Positions 46,055-58,448 are shown, counted from the stretch's first letter. The stretch is 64,000 bases of DNA from Pyropia haitanensis (GCA_008729055.1 SDUX01000008.1:2728001-2792000), one strand, 5' to 3'. Numbers and translations: made by a program. Notes: generated from the sequence alone by a model not told the origin.

Positions 46055-46547
46055 GGGGCGGTCACCGACAGCGCCCCCCCCCCCCCCCCGGGGTGGCCGC
46101 GGCGTCCGCGTCTGGGCGGCGGCGCTTCCCCCCCCCGGCGGCGCGTGCGCGCGCGCCTTGGGCCCCCACCCCGCCGTCGGGTTGGCCGGGTACCGGCAGA
46201 CGGCGGTGGTCTTGGCGCCCGCCGCGTTGCGCGCGGACAGCGCGTCGCGGCGGACGGACCAGTCGACGAGGTGCGGCTGCACGTGCGTGAGGGGGCGCGC
46301 GAGGATGCGCTCGCCGGGCGTCGGGCGGGGGGGGGGGGGACGGAGCGGCGCCGCCGGCGGTGGCCGCCGCCGCCGGGTCCGCGGGGGGGGTGGCGGCGGC
46401 GGCCGCGTCGGCGGCAACAATGTCCGCGGCGCCAGCGGCGGGCGCCGCCGCCGCCGCCGGCGTGGCGTTGCTGCCGGCACCCCCCCCTCCCGCACCACCG
46501 CGACCCGCCGCCCCCCCCCCCCCCGCAGCCGCCGTCGCCGCTGCCGC

Positions 46548-46601
<54 letters not shown>

Positions 46602-47129
46602 GTCGGCCGCGTCTGCCGCCGCGCACACCTCCCGCGCGTCGGCGAGCACCCCCCCCCCCTTACTATGCGCCACCCACAGCACGAGCACCTCCCACACCAG
46701 CGCCGGCGGCGCGTCGGTCTTTACGCCCTGCGGGTCCGTGTGGCTCAGCGCCACCGCGTGGCCGTGCGCCCGCACCGCGGCGCGCACCGCCGCGACGGGC
46801 GGCGCGCTGCAGCGGAGGACCTTGCACATGGTGGCCACGTGGAGGAAGAGGGGCGCCGCGACGGCGGCCTCGCCGGCGAGCAGCGCCAGCAGCGCCTCGA
46901 GGCGGTCCGCGGCGGCCAGGTGCGACGCGTCGGCGGCGAGGCGGGAGCGCAGGTCCGCAACGACCGCCGGGTCGCACAGGGGGGGGTGTAGATGGGGCCC
47001 CCGACGGCGACCTTGCCGCCACACAGGCCGCACGCGCCGGTGGGGGGGGGGGGGACACGCCCCACGCGGGCGCCGTGACGAGCGTCAGCTTGCCGCCGCC
47101 GCCCCCACCGCCGCCGCCGCCGCCGCCCC

Positions 47130-47181
<52 letters not shown>

Positions 47182-48175
47182 CCGCCGCACGCCGAGCGGC
47201 TGCGTCACGGGCGTGTGGCAGCCGCCACACACGTGGACGAGCGCGGACGTGGTCAGCCGCGCTTTGGCCGCCGCCTTGCTGTCGCGAAGCCGCACAAACA
47301 CGCGCACGTAAAAGTCAATCTTGGCGCCGAGCAGCAGCGTCACCGCCCGGCCGTGGCGCGCCGCCGCCGCGGCGGTCGCGCCGACCACCAGCCGGACGGC
47401 CATCTCGTGGGCAAACGCGCCGCGCATCGGCGCCGCGCCGTAGCGGGCGTAGCCCGCGTCCACCTGGTTGCCACACAGCACGCCCAGGTCGGTGCACGTG
47501 ACGGCGAGGAGGCCGCCGTCCGCGACGGCCGTGACGGCCGCGTCGAGGAGGAAGGCCGCCGAGCCGTACGGGTCGAGGTCGACGGCCGTGTAGCGGCGGT
47601 CGGGGGACCGGTGGGCGGCCATGAGCGCCACCGCGTCGGCGCACGAGGGGATGACCGCCCGCGGGGACACCCCATTGTGCGCCACATTGCGCGTGATGGC
47701 CGCGACGGCGGCGGCGTCCACGTCGTTGGCGGTGACGGTGGCCAGGCCGGGCACCTCGAGGTGGTAGCGGAGGGAGCGGAGGCCCGACGCGGCGAGCCCT
47801 TCCAGCACCGTGTACGTCTCGTGGGGGGCGTTGTGCTCCGCGCGCAGCGCCGCGACCGTGTGGCGGAGCGTGAGGACGGACAGGTCCCGGTTGACCACCT
47901 GCGCGGGGTTGTAAAAGACCTGGCCGGTGGGGAAGACCGCCTTGGCGCGGCCTTCTGTCAGCTCAGTGTAGCCGTCGGGGACGGCCGTCGCCGTGGGGAG
48001 CTCGACGGCGGGGGGGGGGCGGGGGGGGGGCGGCCCCATTGCCAGCCGCCCCTGGGGTGGTGGCGGGGGGCGGGGGGGAGGCGGCAGCGGCGGCGGTGGC
48101 GGCGGCGGCACCGGGAGGCGGGGGCGCGACGGACTCGGCAGACCCTGTCGGCGCAGCCGACATGGTAGATGCCAC
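45742..48175 (-). CDS. TRM1: tRNA (guanine26-N2)-dimethyltransferase TRM1
   Basis: TRM1 makes m2,2G26 in tRNA using AdoMet. Key segments in order: GYTELTEGRAKAVFPTGQVFYNPAQVVNRDLSV, LEGLAASGLRSLRY (motif I region), ANDVDAAAV, DLDPYGSAAFLLDAA (the DPYG catalytic motif), CTDLGVLCGN, KIDFYVRVFVRL and CGGCHTPV. After a poly-Gly insertion comes GACGLCGGKVAVGGPIYTPP, the second zinc-knuckle pair. Then follow DPAVVADLRSRL, SHTDPQGVKTDAPPALVWEVLV and CRYPANPTAGWGPKARAHA, the last being the conserved NP-A-WGP terminus. The start is taken at 48175 (MASTMSAAP). Frame changes fall in mononucleotide runs (around 48010-48027, 47042-47054, 46979-46986 and near 46330), suggesting assembly errors. The tail carries GRKRAKVAE, a possible nuclear signal, with a stop at 45742; that end is tentative. 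Confidence 0.87.
46536..46605 (-). repeat. (GCC)n array within TRM1
   Basis: Triplet array read as poly-Ala in TRM1 between the KTDAPPALVWEVL segment and the conserved C-terminus. Confidence 0.85.
47092..47175 (-). repeat. (CCG)n microsatellite encoding poly-Gly within TRM1
   Basis: About 27 nearly perfect triplets encode a Gly tract between the first Cys pair (CGGCHTP) and the second (CGLCGGK) of TRM1, a place where the family usually has a short loop. Confidence 0.9.
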
Positions 48176-48941
48176 CAGGACGACCGCCGCAAAGGTAGGA
48201 GACCGAGTGAGCGGCCAGTCGGACGTGCGTGGTCAAGGGGGAGACGACGGAGATGGGAGCGACCGCCACGGCGACGGCGAGACGACAAGCGTCGGCCTGC
48301 GCTAAATTTAGGATCAAGCGCTGCTCGGGACGAAATCAAAGACAGACGATGGAAAGTACATAAAGTTACTAAGCTGCCGAAGAAAGCCTACGAATGAGCT
48401 CAAGTTTTTATATCAACTTGACACTGAATTTTACAGTACATTACCGGTGCTGCTGGCGCCCTGGACACGAGACTGTTCGCAGTCGAGCTGCTTGATCCCA
48501 CGAGCCGCACGACCGGGCGGCAGGTGGCACTCCTGGGCCTGCGCGCATCGAATCGGCCGAATCTTGTGCTCGACCGGCGGCCCCGAGCGGATTCCTTTGC
48601 GAGACAGCTGCGTGCGAGCGCGCCCAGAGCAGCCCGGACCAGAAGTCACCCACGCTCGTTGTGGCTGGAGAGGTTGGCCTGGCGTGTGGCGCCTGCGCGG
48701 TCGTGCCTCGTGGGCGTGCGGCACGGCCACGCACTTCTTTTGAGCGCGTGCCCTCGTCACTGCCACCCGTCCGCCGCCGTGCCCACCGCTACGTCCCCCT
48801 CTGCGTTATCCTCATCGACGTCTCGCCCCCTTCCGCGCGCCCCCTTTCAGCCGCCCATCTCTCATCCGTTTTCTTTTTCTTCCCCATCCCTCCACCTCCC
48901 GGCCGCTCTCATCCCCCTCGCCCCACCACCGCCCCGCCATC
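48176..48941. other. Divergent intergenic region between TRM1 and the small ORF
   Basis: Contains the most AT-rich stretch near these genes (48300-48440), which may hold promoter elements for TRM1. It then becomes pyrimidine-rich (48770-48940) before the start codon at 48942. No RNA gene identified. Confidence 0.5.
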
Positions 48942-49187
48942 ATGGGCCTCGGCGAGAAGCTCTACTGGTCGCAGACGACCCGCGACGGCACGCCGCGGTC
49001 GACGCTCGCCAAGATTATCGACCCGGTTGGGGTGTGCATCGAGCCCGCCGCGCTCGACCCGTTTGTCGCCCCCGAGGTGTCCCTCCCGCTGTCAGACACG
49101 AGCGACGACGTGGACGCGGCCGGCGGCGCGGGCGCGCCGGCGGTGCCCTCGGGCATGGACGCTGAGGAAGACCTGCACCTGCAGTGA
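48942..49187 (+). CDS. Small acidic protein of unknown function, 81 residues
   Basis: ATG at 48942 in an ATCATGG context after a long pyrimidine-rich leader like those of the confident genes. The product begins MGLGEKLYWSQTTRDGTPRS and continues TLAKIIDPVGVCIEPAALDPF. It ends in an acidic tail rich in Asp/Glu, Ala and Gly. Composition is protein-like, not the Arg/Pro/Ala type of spurious frames here. One Trp, one Cys, no membrane segment or signal peptide. I do not recognise the family. It could also be the first exon of a longer gene, though no donor or following exon stands out. Confidence 0.55.
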   Translation: MGLGEKLYWSQTTRDGTPRSTLAKIIDPVGVCIEPAALDPFVAPEVSLPLSDTSDDVDAAGGAGAPAVPSGMDAEEDLHLQ

Positions 49188-50537
49188 GGCGCGTCGATGG
49201 GGGGCGTACCGGCGGGGGAGGTGGTATGCTAGTGCAGACGGTGGAATGGCTGGCGGGCCCCCGACGCTTGGGGGGGGCGGGGGGGGGGAGGCGCTGCGGT
49301 AGCGTCGCGGTCGGCGGGTGACGACGGCGGCGGCAGAGGCGATAGCGCCAGTGGCGGTGACGTCTGTGGTCGTGACGGTCGTCTTTGTGGCGGTGGAATG
49401 TGGGGGAGGTGACAGGGGCGGCGAGTGGCCGCCGTTGGACCGACGCGCTGGTGTGGTCTGTTGAACCGGGCTCCGTCAAGGGGACCCGTCCGACTGTTGG
49501 GTGCAGCTACCACCGTCTCGACGGTTTGGACGGTGGTGGGTAACTACGCGGCTCGGGGCTGTGCTGTTTGTGTTTATTTTTTTTTTCTTCTCGTTTTTGC
49601 CGTGTGTCTTGGGTGCCGCCGACCAGTGCCGCTGGTGCGCAGTCTCCCCTGGCATGGCCACAGCGCCAGCAATGTTCTTTTTCCGTCTGGCAGCGACCGC
49701 TGGTGTGACCTGTCCTCTTTTTTCTTGTTTTCCAAACGGTGCTGCCACCCGTCCACCGGGTGCGCCCCGTGGCGTCGCCCGTTGCCCGCCGCACCGGGCG
49801 CACGGTACGGTACGGTGCGGAGGGGCGGTGTCTGCGGGAGCGCCGCCCGCGTCCCACCGGCCACACCCGCCCACGGCGCGGCGGTCGGGTGGGCGGCGGC
49901 GCGGCGGCGGCGCGGCGCGCCGCCGCCGCTGCCGCCGCCGCCGCCGTCCCCGCGGGGGGCCCCCCCCCGCCAGCGTGGCACACCCCGCCGCGGCGGCCTC
50001 GTCCGCCGTGCGCGCGCACGACGGCGGGGGGGGGCGGGACCGCCCCCCCCCCCCGCCGCGCGGGGGCGCCCCGCGGGCGGCCGCCGCGGCGGCCGGCCGC
50101 CACCCCACCACCACACCACGCCGCCGCGGCCGCCGCCCGCTTGTGGTTCCCTTTTTGCTCGTCTGCCCCCGCGCCGCCGCCGCGGCGGGGCGCGCCCGCG
50201 GCGGCGCGCGCACGCCGCCAGTGGTCCCCAGCGCTGCCACCGGCGGTGCGGCGGGTGCGCGGCGCGGTCGGGTGGGCGGGAGCGCACCCCCGCGCGGGGC
50301 GTGGCGGGCGGGCGGGCGGCCGCCCGCGGCGCGGCCCTGCCCGGCTGGGGGGGTGCGTGCGGAGGCGCGGCGGACGCACCGCCCACGCGCCGGCCGGTCC
50401 GCCTCGTGGAATTGTACGGTCCACGTGCGGACGGCCGGCGGGTCCGCTGCACCGGCGTGGCCGGGAATGGCCGCGGGGTGTGTGTCCGCGTCACGGCCCG
50501 GGCCGGCCGTGGCCGGCCGCCGCCGCGCCGCGTCGCT
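49188..50537. other. GC-rich intergenic sequence
   Basis: AT-balanced at first (T run at 49577-49586), then extremely GC-rich with G/C runs from 49900. Several open frames on both strands, none with a domain. Ends at the left terminus of element R copy 2. Confidence 0.55.
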
Positions 50538-51720
50538 GCGCAGTGGGCTTTGTTGCGGGATCCTCTTCAAGCGCTTTTCAAAAGCAGAACCTTGCAGAAA
50601 TCACGATCCAGGGCGATCATGAAGTGCCCCAGAGACCCCGTAAAGGCCGATTTGTTGAAGAAAACGTGATCAACCTTGAAGTCATTATGAACACCTGCTC
50701 GGACATGGGGTTGCGATACACCACAAGGTGCGTCTCAGTGCGGGCTATACAGTGATGTACTGAACGATGATGTCCACCCAGGTCATGACCAATTATTCAA
50801 GGTTTATCAAGCTTTCTTCAAGTGCTAATGCACACAGCTCTCGCGCCGTATTAAGCGTGATCACGCTCTCCTAATAGAAGTACAGCATCGACAAGAGCTT
50901 GTAGCCCCCGTTTCACCCGAAAAGTCCCATGTTTCTGGGATTGTATCCCGGCATTTATGCAGCTCCCCGGAGTTGATCACGTGAGGCGCACGCCGTATCT
51001 CGGCGGCCTGCAGATCTTCCTGAGAGTTTTTTTTTTCAATTACGCGGTACAGTACGCTCCCAACCGTCGGCTTGCTTCTCTCCGACGACACTGACAGGCA
51101 CCCGAAGCACTTGCGCCGAGACTCGCGGCAGTAATAGACGACAGGGGCCAAAACCAGCCGCGGCCACGGCCGCCGCCGCGGCCGCCGTCGCGGCCCGATG
51201 CGGACTAGAGCCGGCGGGCGGCAGGGGGGACGGGAGGGCGGGAACGTGGACGTCGGCGGCAGTGGCAGCTGGCGCCGCCAGCGCGGCGCCCCCCGCAACT
51301 GCAGCCGCTGCCGCTGCAGTCGCTGCCGCTGCCTCTGTGGTCACTAAAGCCTCATGCCCGCGATGCGGTGGTAGTACGCCAGTGTTACCGTGCATCTCTG
51401 TGGCGTCATCAGCCGGGCCATGGAGATGGATTGTCGGCCGCTCAGGGATGGCCGTCGTGGTCCCCGCGAGGACTGTGATGGAGAGTTACCGAAACTTGAC
51501 AGCCAAGTGGATGCTCCTTAGTAGGGAACCCATCACCTCCCTTCAATATACTTTACCGTGTTCGTCAACCTTTTAAGTGTGAGGATCGGCCTCTAATCCA
51601 CTCAGTTGGGGCGGCGGCCGCCGCGGCGCGTGCGACCACTTCAAGGAAAATCAAGGTTTGTTCAAGCCCTTCCGGCTTGAAGAGCCGACTGCATGGATCC
51701 CGGTTTAGAGCCCACTGCGC
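50538..51720. mobile_element. TIR element R, copy 2
   Basis: Same termini and orientation as copy 1 (GCGCAGTGGGC at the left, GCCCACTGCGC at the right). The left 578 bases and right 319 bases are nearly identical to copy 1, but the middle (51116-51401) is different and more GC-rich. That shows either gene-fragment capture or replacement of the interior. Lies about 100 bp from palindromic element copy B. Confidence 0.75.
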
Positions 51721-51822
51721 TGGCCGTTTGGCCACCGCCGCTGCGCGGATACGGAGGGAGACGGGCACGCACGCCCGGCCGGTGCGGCGTGCCGGCGCAC
51801 GGGTCGGGGATGGTCATCCCCC

Positions 51823-54800
51823 CCAACAGAGGTAATGGCAGAGTCGGATCCGACCCTTCGAGAATCCGACCCTGCATACACGGATTCCATTGGCTGCCAA
51901 ATCGACTGACAGTACATGGACCACCACCAACCGGCTTAGATCACGGTGCTATAACTCGCAGAAACGGGATTTGGGATCTTCTGACAGCGACGCCAGCAGC
52001 ACACACGTATGGCTTCTCACCTACTTGCAGTTACTTACGCCGACCTGTACTGGGCACCTCCATTACTCTACCCTGCGGTGGCGCGTCCCTGTTCCCGCCA
52101 CCGACGTCCCGCCAGCGGCTGCCACCCCCCCCCCCCTCCCCGCCCCCCCGCCCCGCCGCCAGCACGCCGGCCGGCGCTGACCGTGCTGCCGGCCCCCCCC
52201 CGCCCCCGTCACGGGCAGCCACCCCAGCCCCGCATGCCACGAGCTGCCTCCCGTGCTCCTCTGCCACGCGCTGCGCCCCCCGCCACCGCGGCCCACACCC
52301 GCCGCCGCCGCGGCCGCCGCGGCGGCCGCCGCCGTCCGCCGCCACGGCCGCCGCCGCCGCTGCCGCCGCCCCCGCCGCCGCCGCCACCGCCGCCGCCGCC
52401 CGCCACCGCCGCCGTCGCCGCCGCCACGGCTGCTGCGGCGGGCGGCGGCCGCCGCCGCCGCCGCCGCCCCCGCGGCCACTCGCCGCCGTTGCCGCCGCCG
52501 CCGCGACCCCCACCGCCGACGCCGCCGCCCGCCGCCGCCGCCACCGCCGCCGCCGCCGCCCGCCGCCGCCGCCGCCCGCCGCCGCGGCCCCCACCGCCTC
52601 CGCCCCCGCGGCTGCGGGCTTCTACCGCCCCGGCTGCCGCCGCCGCTGCCGCCGTTGCTGCCGGCCGCCGGCCGCCTACCTGGCCGGCCGCCGGCCGCCT
52701 GCCGCCCGGACTGCCGCCCCGGCCGCCGCCGCCGCGGCCGCCGCCGCCGCATCCGCCGGTTGGCCGCCGTCGCGGCTGCCGCTGCCGCCACCGCCGCCGC
52801 CGCCGGTCGCCTCCCTGGCCGGGGGCGGCCGCCCCCGCCGGCCGGCCGCCGGTCCGGCCCCCGGCAGCCGCCGCTGCCGCCGGGTACCGCCGCCGGCATG
52901 CTGCCGCCGCTGGCGGGCTGCCGCCGCCGGCCGCCTGCTTGGCCGGCCGCCGGCCGCCTGCCGCCCGGGCTGCCGCCCCAGCCGCCACCCCCGCCGCCGC
53001 CGCCCTCACCGGGTTACTGCCACCCCGGCTGCCGCTGCCGCTGCCGCCGTTGCTGCCGGTCGCCGCCAGCAGGCTGCCGCCGCCAAAGGGCTGCCGCCGC
53101 CTGCCTTTTGCCGCCAATCGCGGGCTACCATTGTCGGCCAGCTGCCCGGCCGGCCGCTGGCCGGCTGCCGCCCCGGCCGCTGTCACCATCGCCGCCGCCC
53201 CTGCCGGTTGGCTACCGCTGCGGCTGCCGCTGCCGCCTCCGCTGTCGCTGCCGGCCGCTGCCGCTTCGCCCGCCACGGCAGCGCCGGCCGCCCCCATCGC
53301 CCTTTGCCACCGCTGCCCCCGCTGCCTCTGCCGCCACCGCTCGCCATCGCCGCTGCCGCGGCCCCCGCCGCCGCAGTGGCGGCTGGCGCCGCCGCCCCCG
53401 CTCTCGCTGCGGCGGCAATGGCTGCCGCCGCCGCCGCCCCCTGCCGCCGCTGCCCCCGTGGCGGCAGCGGCCGCCGCCGTGCGGGGGGAGGGGTCAGCAG
53501 CCACGCTGCTTGTACGCAGAGATATGTGAGAAAACTCATACCCCACGATTATTCGATGTGGATACAAAAGTACATATACCTCAGACTTGACGCACATCTC
53601 TCTGCCTGTTTGGCGAATCAAGTGTCCCGTACCTCTGTTCTGATAGGCTGTCACACGATAATAACTGCAAATCTGTGACAGTCAAGACTAAACTTACTCT
53701 TGCTGAACATGAGAGTACCACATTTGGAAAAACACCCATCCTGGTCAACGACTTGCAAATGGCAACTCTCAACTGTTGAAGCGCCGGCGCCCGACGCCCC
53801 CCTCCACCTCGCCCGGTCGCACGCTTCACCACTTCCTCGCCACCGAGCAGGCCAGGTGGGCCCTCAAGCCTTATTTACTTGCTCTATACAGTCTTGAGTG
53901 CGGGTCTGCAGACATCTGCGAGAGCACATCTCCGAACGACCGCATGGAGGGGCGCCATGTCTTCACCATTCCCCCTGGGTATTGCAGCTCAGCGGCGTCT
54001 GTGACGGTGAAACAGTGTTCAATATGGCTCTATGGACATCCTGACGTTTGTAAGCCTGCAGAACGCAATCGTTTGTTCAGACAGTGCTAGAAAGTGCCTC
54101 CCGTCTGCTTCTTTGTCATCCGCTGTGCAGTATGGACCTGAGTATAGAGTGCATGAGAGCCCATACCGTGGGAAGAGGTAGTCATATTTGGGTAACATGA
54201 TCACGCTGAATCTATTGGTGCGCACATCTGGCGTCGTGCACCCGTACGGCCGACAGGAGTGTCGAGAGGCTGGGTGGCAGAAGCGCTATAGGCGCCCGCT
54301 CTGAGCGCTTTTGAGCATAATGGGTCTACTTTGATTAGTGAACGCTGAGAGCAGAGGTACCTGTTGGCCATTGTGCCGTAAAAATGCAAAGAAAGCACTA
54401 TGCAGTTCGCCCATTGGTGACTGACTAACTGCTGATACGGTGGTATGCACTGTGGCGCCGCTGGAAGCGCCAACAGCGTCGTTGAGAGTGCAAAAAGCTG
54501 TGGAGGTAGCTGAATACACTGTCTAGATCTGATAGATGTAGTTTTTGAAGGATGAGAGCACTGTGGGGTGTTGGACGGCCTGTCGCGGCTACCTGTCCAG
54601 ATTGGACATTTTGGGGGCCCATATGACCCTTTTCTCGACGTTTGCGACACTTTCTGAGCACATAGTCGTGCTCAGCGTCATCGACTTAGTCTGATGGGAA
54701 CATCTACAGAAATTTTTGCTTCACTTTCTGAAACGCGTTGTAGCGGCGTGTGACGCATTGCACCGAAGTGTGCGCAGGGCACTTCACCACGTGCAACACG

Positions 54801-57241
54801 AGTCAGGGACCACCTCACCAACTTTTCTGAAGCATGCTCATTCGACTAAACCGACGTCGCTGAGCACGGTTATGTGCTCAGAAGGTTTCGCAAACGTCGG
54901 GAAGTGGGTCATACAGACCCCCAAAGTGGCCATTCTGGACAGGTAGCCTCGACAGGCCGTCCAACGCCCCACAGTGCTCTCATGCACTAAAAGCTACATT
55001 TCTCAGATCCTAACTGTACAGAAGACCTCCTCCACTGCTTTTTTCGTTCTCATCGGCGCTATGAGCGCGTCCAGCTGCGCGACAGTGTGCAACACCCCTC
55101 CCTCTGCACGGATTCAACAATGTCCGGACCCCGGCAAGCCGTCCAACCTTTTTGAGCAATTTCATGCCACCAGGTACTCATAAACTCAGCGTCTGTGCAA
55201 AAAAAGAGGACCGTGAAGCACTTAACAGCTCTGGGAAGTGGGGTATTTATAGCGCGAAGCGCTTCCCTCCCCAAGTTCCTGGCTGTTTCTGTCCCGCATG
55301 TTGGTGCAGAGCAATAGAAAGATACATCAACAGTCGCAGCGTCATCAGTTTCCTCGGGAAAGACGGATTCCTCCAGCTCCGGAGATCCGTTGTACTCCAC
55401 ATCCTCGTACATACCAAGCAACTAAAGACACCAAAACGGACAGGCGGAGCTTTTCAGCGGTATTCACTAAAAAAATCGCAGGCTGTTGAAGCGTGGACCA
55501 TTGGGGACGCCAGAAGGTCACAACGGACGGCGTTTCACCGTCACGATCGCGCCCGAGCGGCAGAACCAGTGGTGTGAGGATGATGCACTTCGGCCCTCCA
55601 TGAAACCATTGTGGTCGCTGCCGTGACAGACGTGTGTGCAGGCGCGCTCTCAACACTGATAGGAGTCTGTGACAAGGCACACATATCCACCAAGTCTGTT
55701 CGGAGAGCGGAAAACGGCGAAGCGGGCGACCGGGGCGGGGAGGAGGGGGGCGTCAGACGCCGGCGCTTCAGTCTTCGGCGTTGGCAGTCTCAAGTCGATG
55801 ACCAGGATGGGTTCAGAGTCAAATATTGTAATCCCATCACCGGCAACAATTGATTCAGTACTACAATCTTCATTTCGCCCAGTTCAGATTGTGCAGCAGC
55901 CTATCAGGTTGGACGAGTTGGACATCGGATTCGCCAGATAGGCCAGAAGATGTGAGTCAAGTCGCTTGCGGTTGTATTGTTCATCTCTGTGGAACAATCG
56001 CTTAGGATGTATTTACTTTGAACTACCTCTGCGTGCAATGTGAGCAGATGGTCGCCCCAGTCTTCTTGCTGCCCGTACCCCTCCCCCCCCACCATCTGTG
56101 TTTGCCTCTGTTCTCCTGCCCTCCTCTACGAGATGGCGGAGGAGAAAGGCAGCTCGTGGCGTCGGCGGTCGCCCGCCGGGGCAGCGTCCGGGGGGGCAGG
56201 CTGCAGCGCGCGGCGGCGGCGCCTGGCCGCCTCAACCAGCGTCACGGGAGGCGGCTGGCGGCGGCGCGGACGCCAGCCTGCCGCGGTGGTGTCCGGGGGG
56301 AGACGGCAGTGCGCGGCGGCGACGTCAGCCCCCCCCTAACGGCCGGGGCAGTGGCGGCGGAATGTGGCGGAAGCGGCAGATGGTGCTGCCACGATGGTCG
56401 CGCGGGGCGGGAGCGGCGGCAGCGGCCGCCGTCGCAACCGCGATGGAAGCGGTGGTGCACGGCAGCGGCGGTGGCCGATGCCGCCGTGGCAGCGGCTGCA
56501 GGGGCAGCATTGGCGAGCGGCTGCCGCCGCCGCCGCTGCCTCCGCCGCAGCCGCCGTCGCCAGACCCGTGGCGGTGGGCGGCGGCGGTGGTTGCCCCAGC
56601 GGCCGCAGCCGCAGCCGCGGGGGCAGCGGTGACGGGTTGCGGCGGTCGCGGCCGCGTCGGAGACAGGCGGCGGAGGACGGCAGCGGCCGCCGCCGGGGCC
56701 ACCGCGACGGCTGCGGCGGCCGAGGTTGCGGGCGCAGCGGTCGCCGACGGCGGCGGCTACTGCCACCACGGGAGCAGCGGCGGGAGGGAGCCGGAGCCGG
56801 GAGGCAGCGGCCGGCGGTGGCAGTGCCCAGTAGCGGCGGCGGCAGCCTATGTGGCTGGGGACGCCGGCCACGGCGGGCGGGAGGCCAAGCCAAACCCACG
56901 ACACAAACCGGTGAGCAACCAGCTTGGCTGCACCCACCCTTCTGGACCTGTGGCATGACGGACGGATGCATTCAAGTATAGAAGTCGGAGGCTGTATTTT
57001 ATCCAACCCCCCACCCACCCACCCCCACACCCCCCCCCAACCACCCCCCAGCGCCCCTCCCCCCCTCCCACGTGGCGCGCGCACAGGCCTCCCCCCCCCC
57101 TCCATTCTTCTTCTACGTACGCATCCTCAGCGCCCCCAGACGATTATTACGCTGGTTAGCTTACCTAATGAAAATCCGACCCTTGTTAATGGATCCGACC
57201 CTTCCCTAATGAGAATCCGATGCTGCCATTACCCCCACTCC
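51823..57241. mobile_element. Palindromic (foldback-type) element, copy B, inverted relative to copy A
   Basis: Reverse-complement copy of 33508-38946 over its whole length (5419 versus 5439 bp), with scattered substitutions and small indels. It starts CCAACAGAGGTAATGGCAG and ends CTGCCATTACCCCCACTCC. The flanks are both C-rich, so a short target duplication such as CCCCC cannot be distinguished from chance. It has the same internal palindrome (axis near 54770) and the same lack of a recognisable protein. Confidence 0.85.
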
Positions 57242-58336
57242 CCCCCCCCCCCCCCACCCCACCACCCGCACCGAGGGGCGAGCGGCGGTGCGGCCCGCCG
57301 CCGCGGCGGCGGCCGCCACGCGTCGTCCATGGACGTCCCCCCACCGGCGCTCTCCTCCCCACTCCCCACTCCCGCCCCCTCCCCCGCCGGTGGAGGTACC
57401 CGCCGCGTGCCTCCGCCGCCACCATCCCGCCGGGGCGGCGGCTGCCACCGCCACACCCCCCCCCCCCCCCCCCCCCCCTCCCGGCCTGACCTCTCTCCCC
57501 CCCCCCCTCCCCCCCCCCCCCCCCAATGATGGTTGGCGGCGCCGTTGCCACCCGCACCACCATCGTCGGCGCGGGTGCTCCCGCCCCCTACCCCCACCCG
57601 TCCCGCCCTGCACCACCCGCGGATATAGCGGGGCGGCGCTACCGCGCCGCCGCCGTCGGCGCGTGCGGCCGTGTAGGGGGTGCCGGCGGGGGTGCGGGCG
57701 GCGGTATGGCTGGGCGGGGGAGGGGGGGGGGCGGGGGGGGGCGCCCCCCAATGAGGCGGGGCGGCTCACCCCCCCCCGCGGGGGTCCCCACGATGAGCGG
57801 GGGTATCCCCCCCCCTTCCCCCCCCCCGCCCCGCGGCGCCCCACCCCGCGCCGCCACCGCGGCTCCCCCATCCCCCCCCCGTCGCGTGGCCACAGACGGC
57901 CGGGCGGGGGCGGCGCGGGGGGGCCCGCGGCGGTCCGGCCGCCCCCCCCCCCCCCCCCAGTCCCTCCCCCGCGCGGTGCGGTCGCGGCCGCAGCGTCTGG
58001 CGGCTCGGCCGGCGGGGGCGGGCGGCCGCGGCGGGCGCGTCTTCAACGCCCGCGGTGGGCGCGGGATCCCGCCCGCGCGGCGCGGCGGCGGCGCTCGGCC
58101 GGCGGGACGGCCCGTACCGGGGGGGCTCTTTTTTTTTTTTTTTTGCTCTTTTGGCCACCGCCGCCGCCGGCAGCCGTGTCCCGCCGCCGCCCGTGGCATC
58201 CTTTCCTCCGTGCCGTCCGCCAAGTGGTGTGCCTGGTGTGGGGGGCTGCCCTTGGTCTGCACCGGTGCCTCTGTCGCTCTTGTCTTGACGTTGACGCGCT
58301 TGCCCTGTCTGCCTCCCGCCTCCCCCCCCCATCCCC
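57242..58336. other. C-run-rich intergenic sequence
   Basis: C runs (57243-57255, 57457-57478, 57508-57524), G runs near 57720 and a T17 run (58128-58144). Open frames give only Pro/Arg/Gly text. Presumably includes the promoter and leader of the exostosin-type gene. Confidence 0.5.
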
Positions 58337-58448
58337 TTGCGTCTCCCCCCATACCCCCCTCCATTTTCACCTGGACGCTGCCGCGGCTGCCCCAACGCGG
58401 CCGACGCGGCCGGCCGCTGCCCGTCGGCGGCGGCCGCCGCGACCGCCA

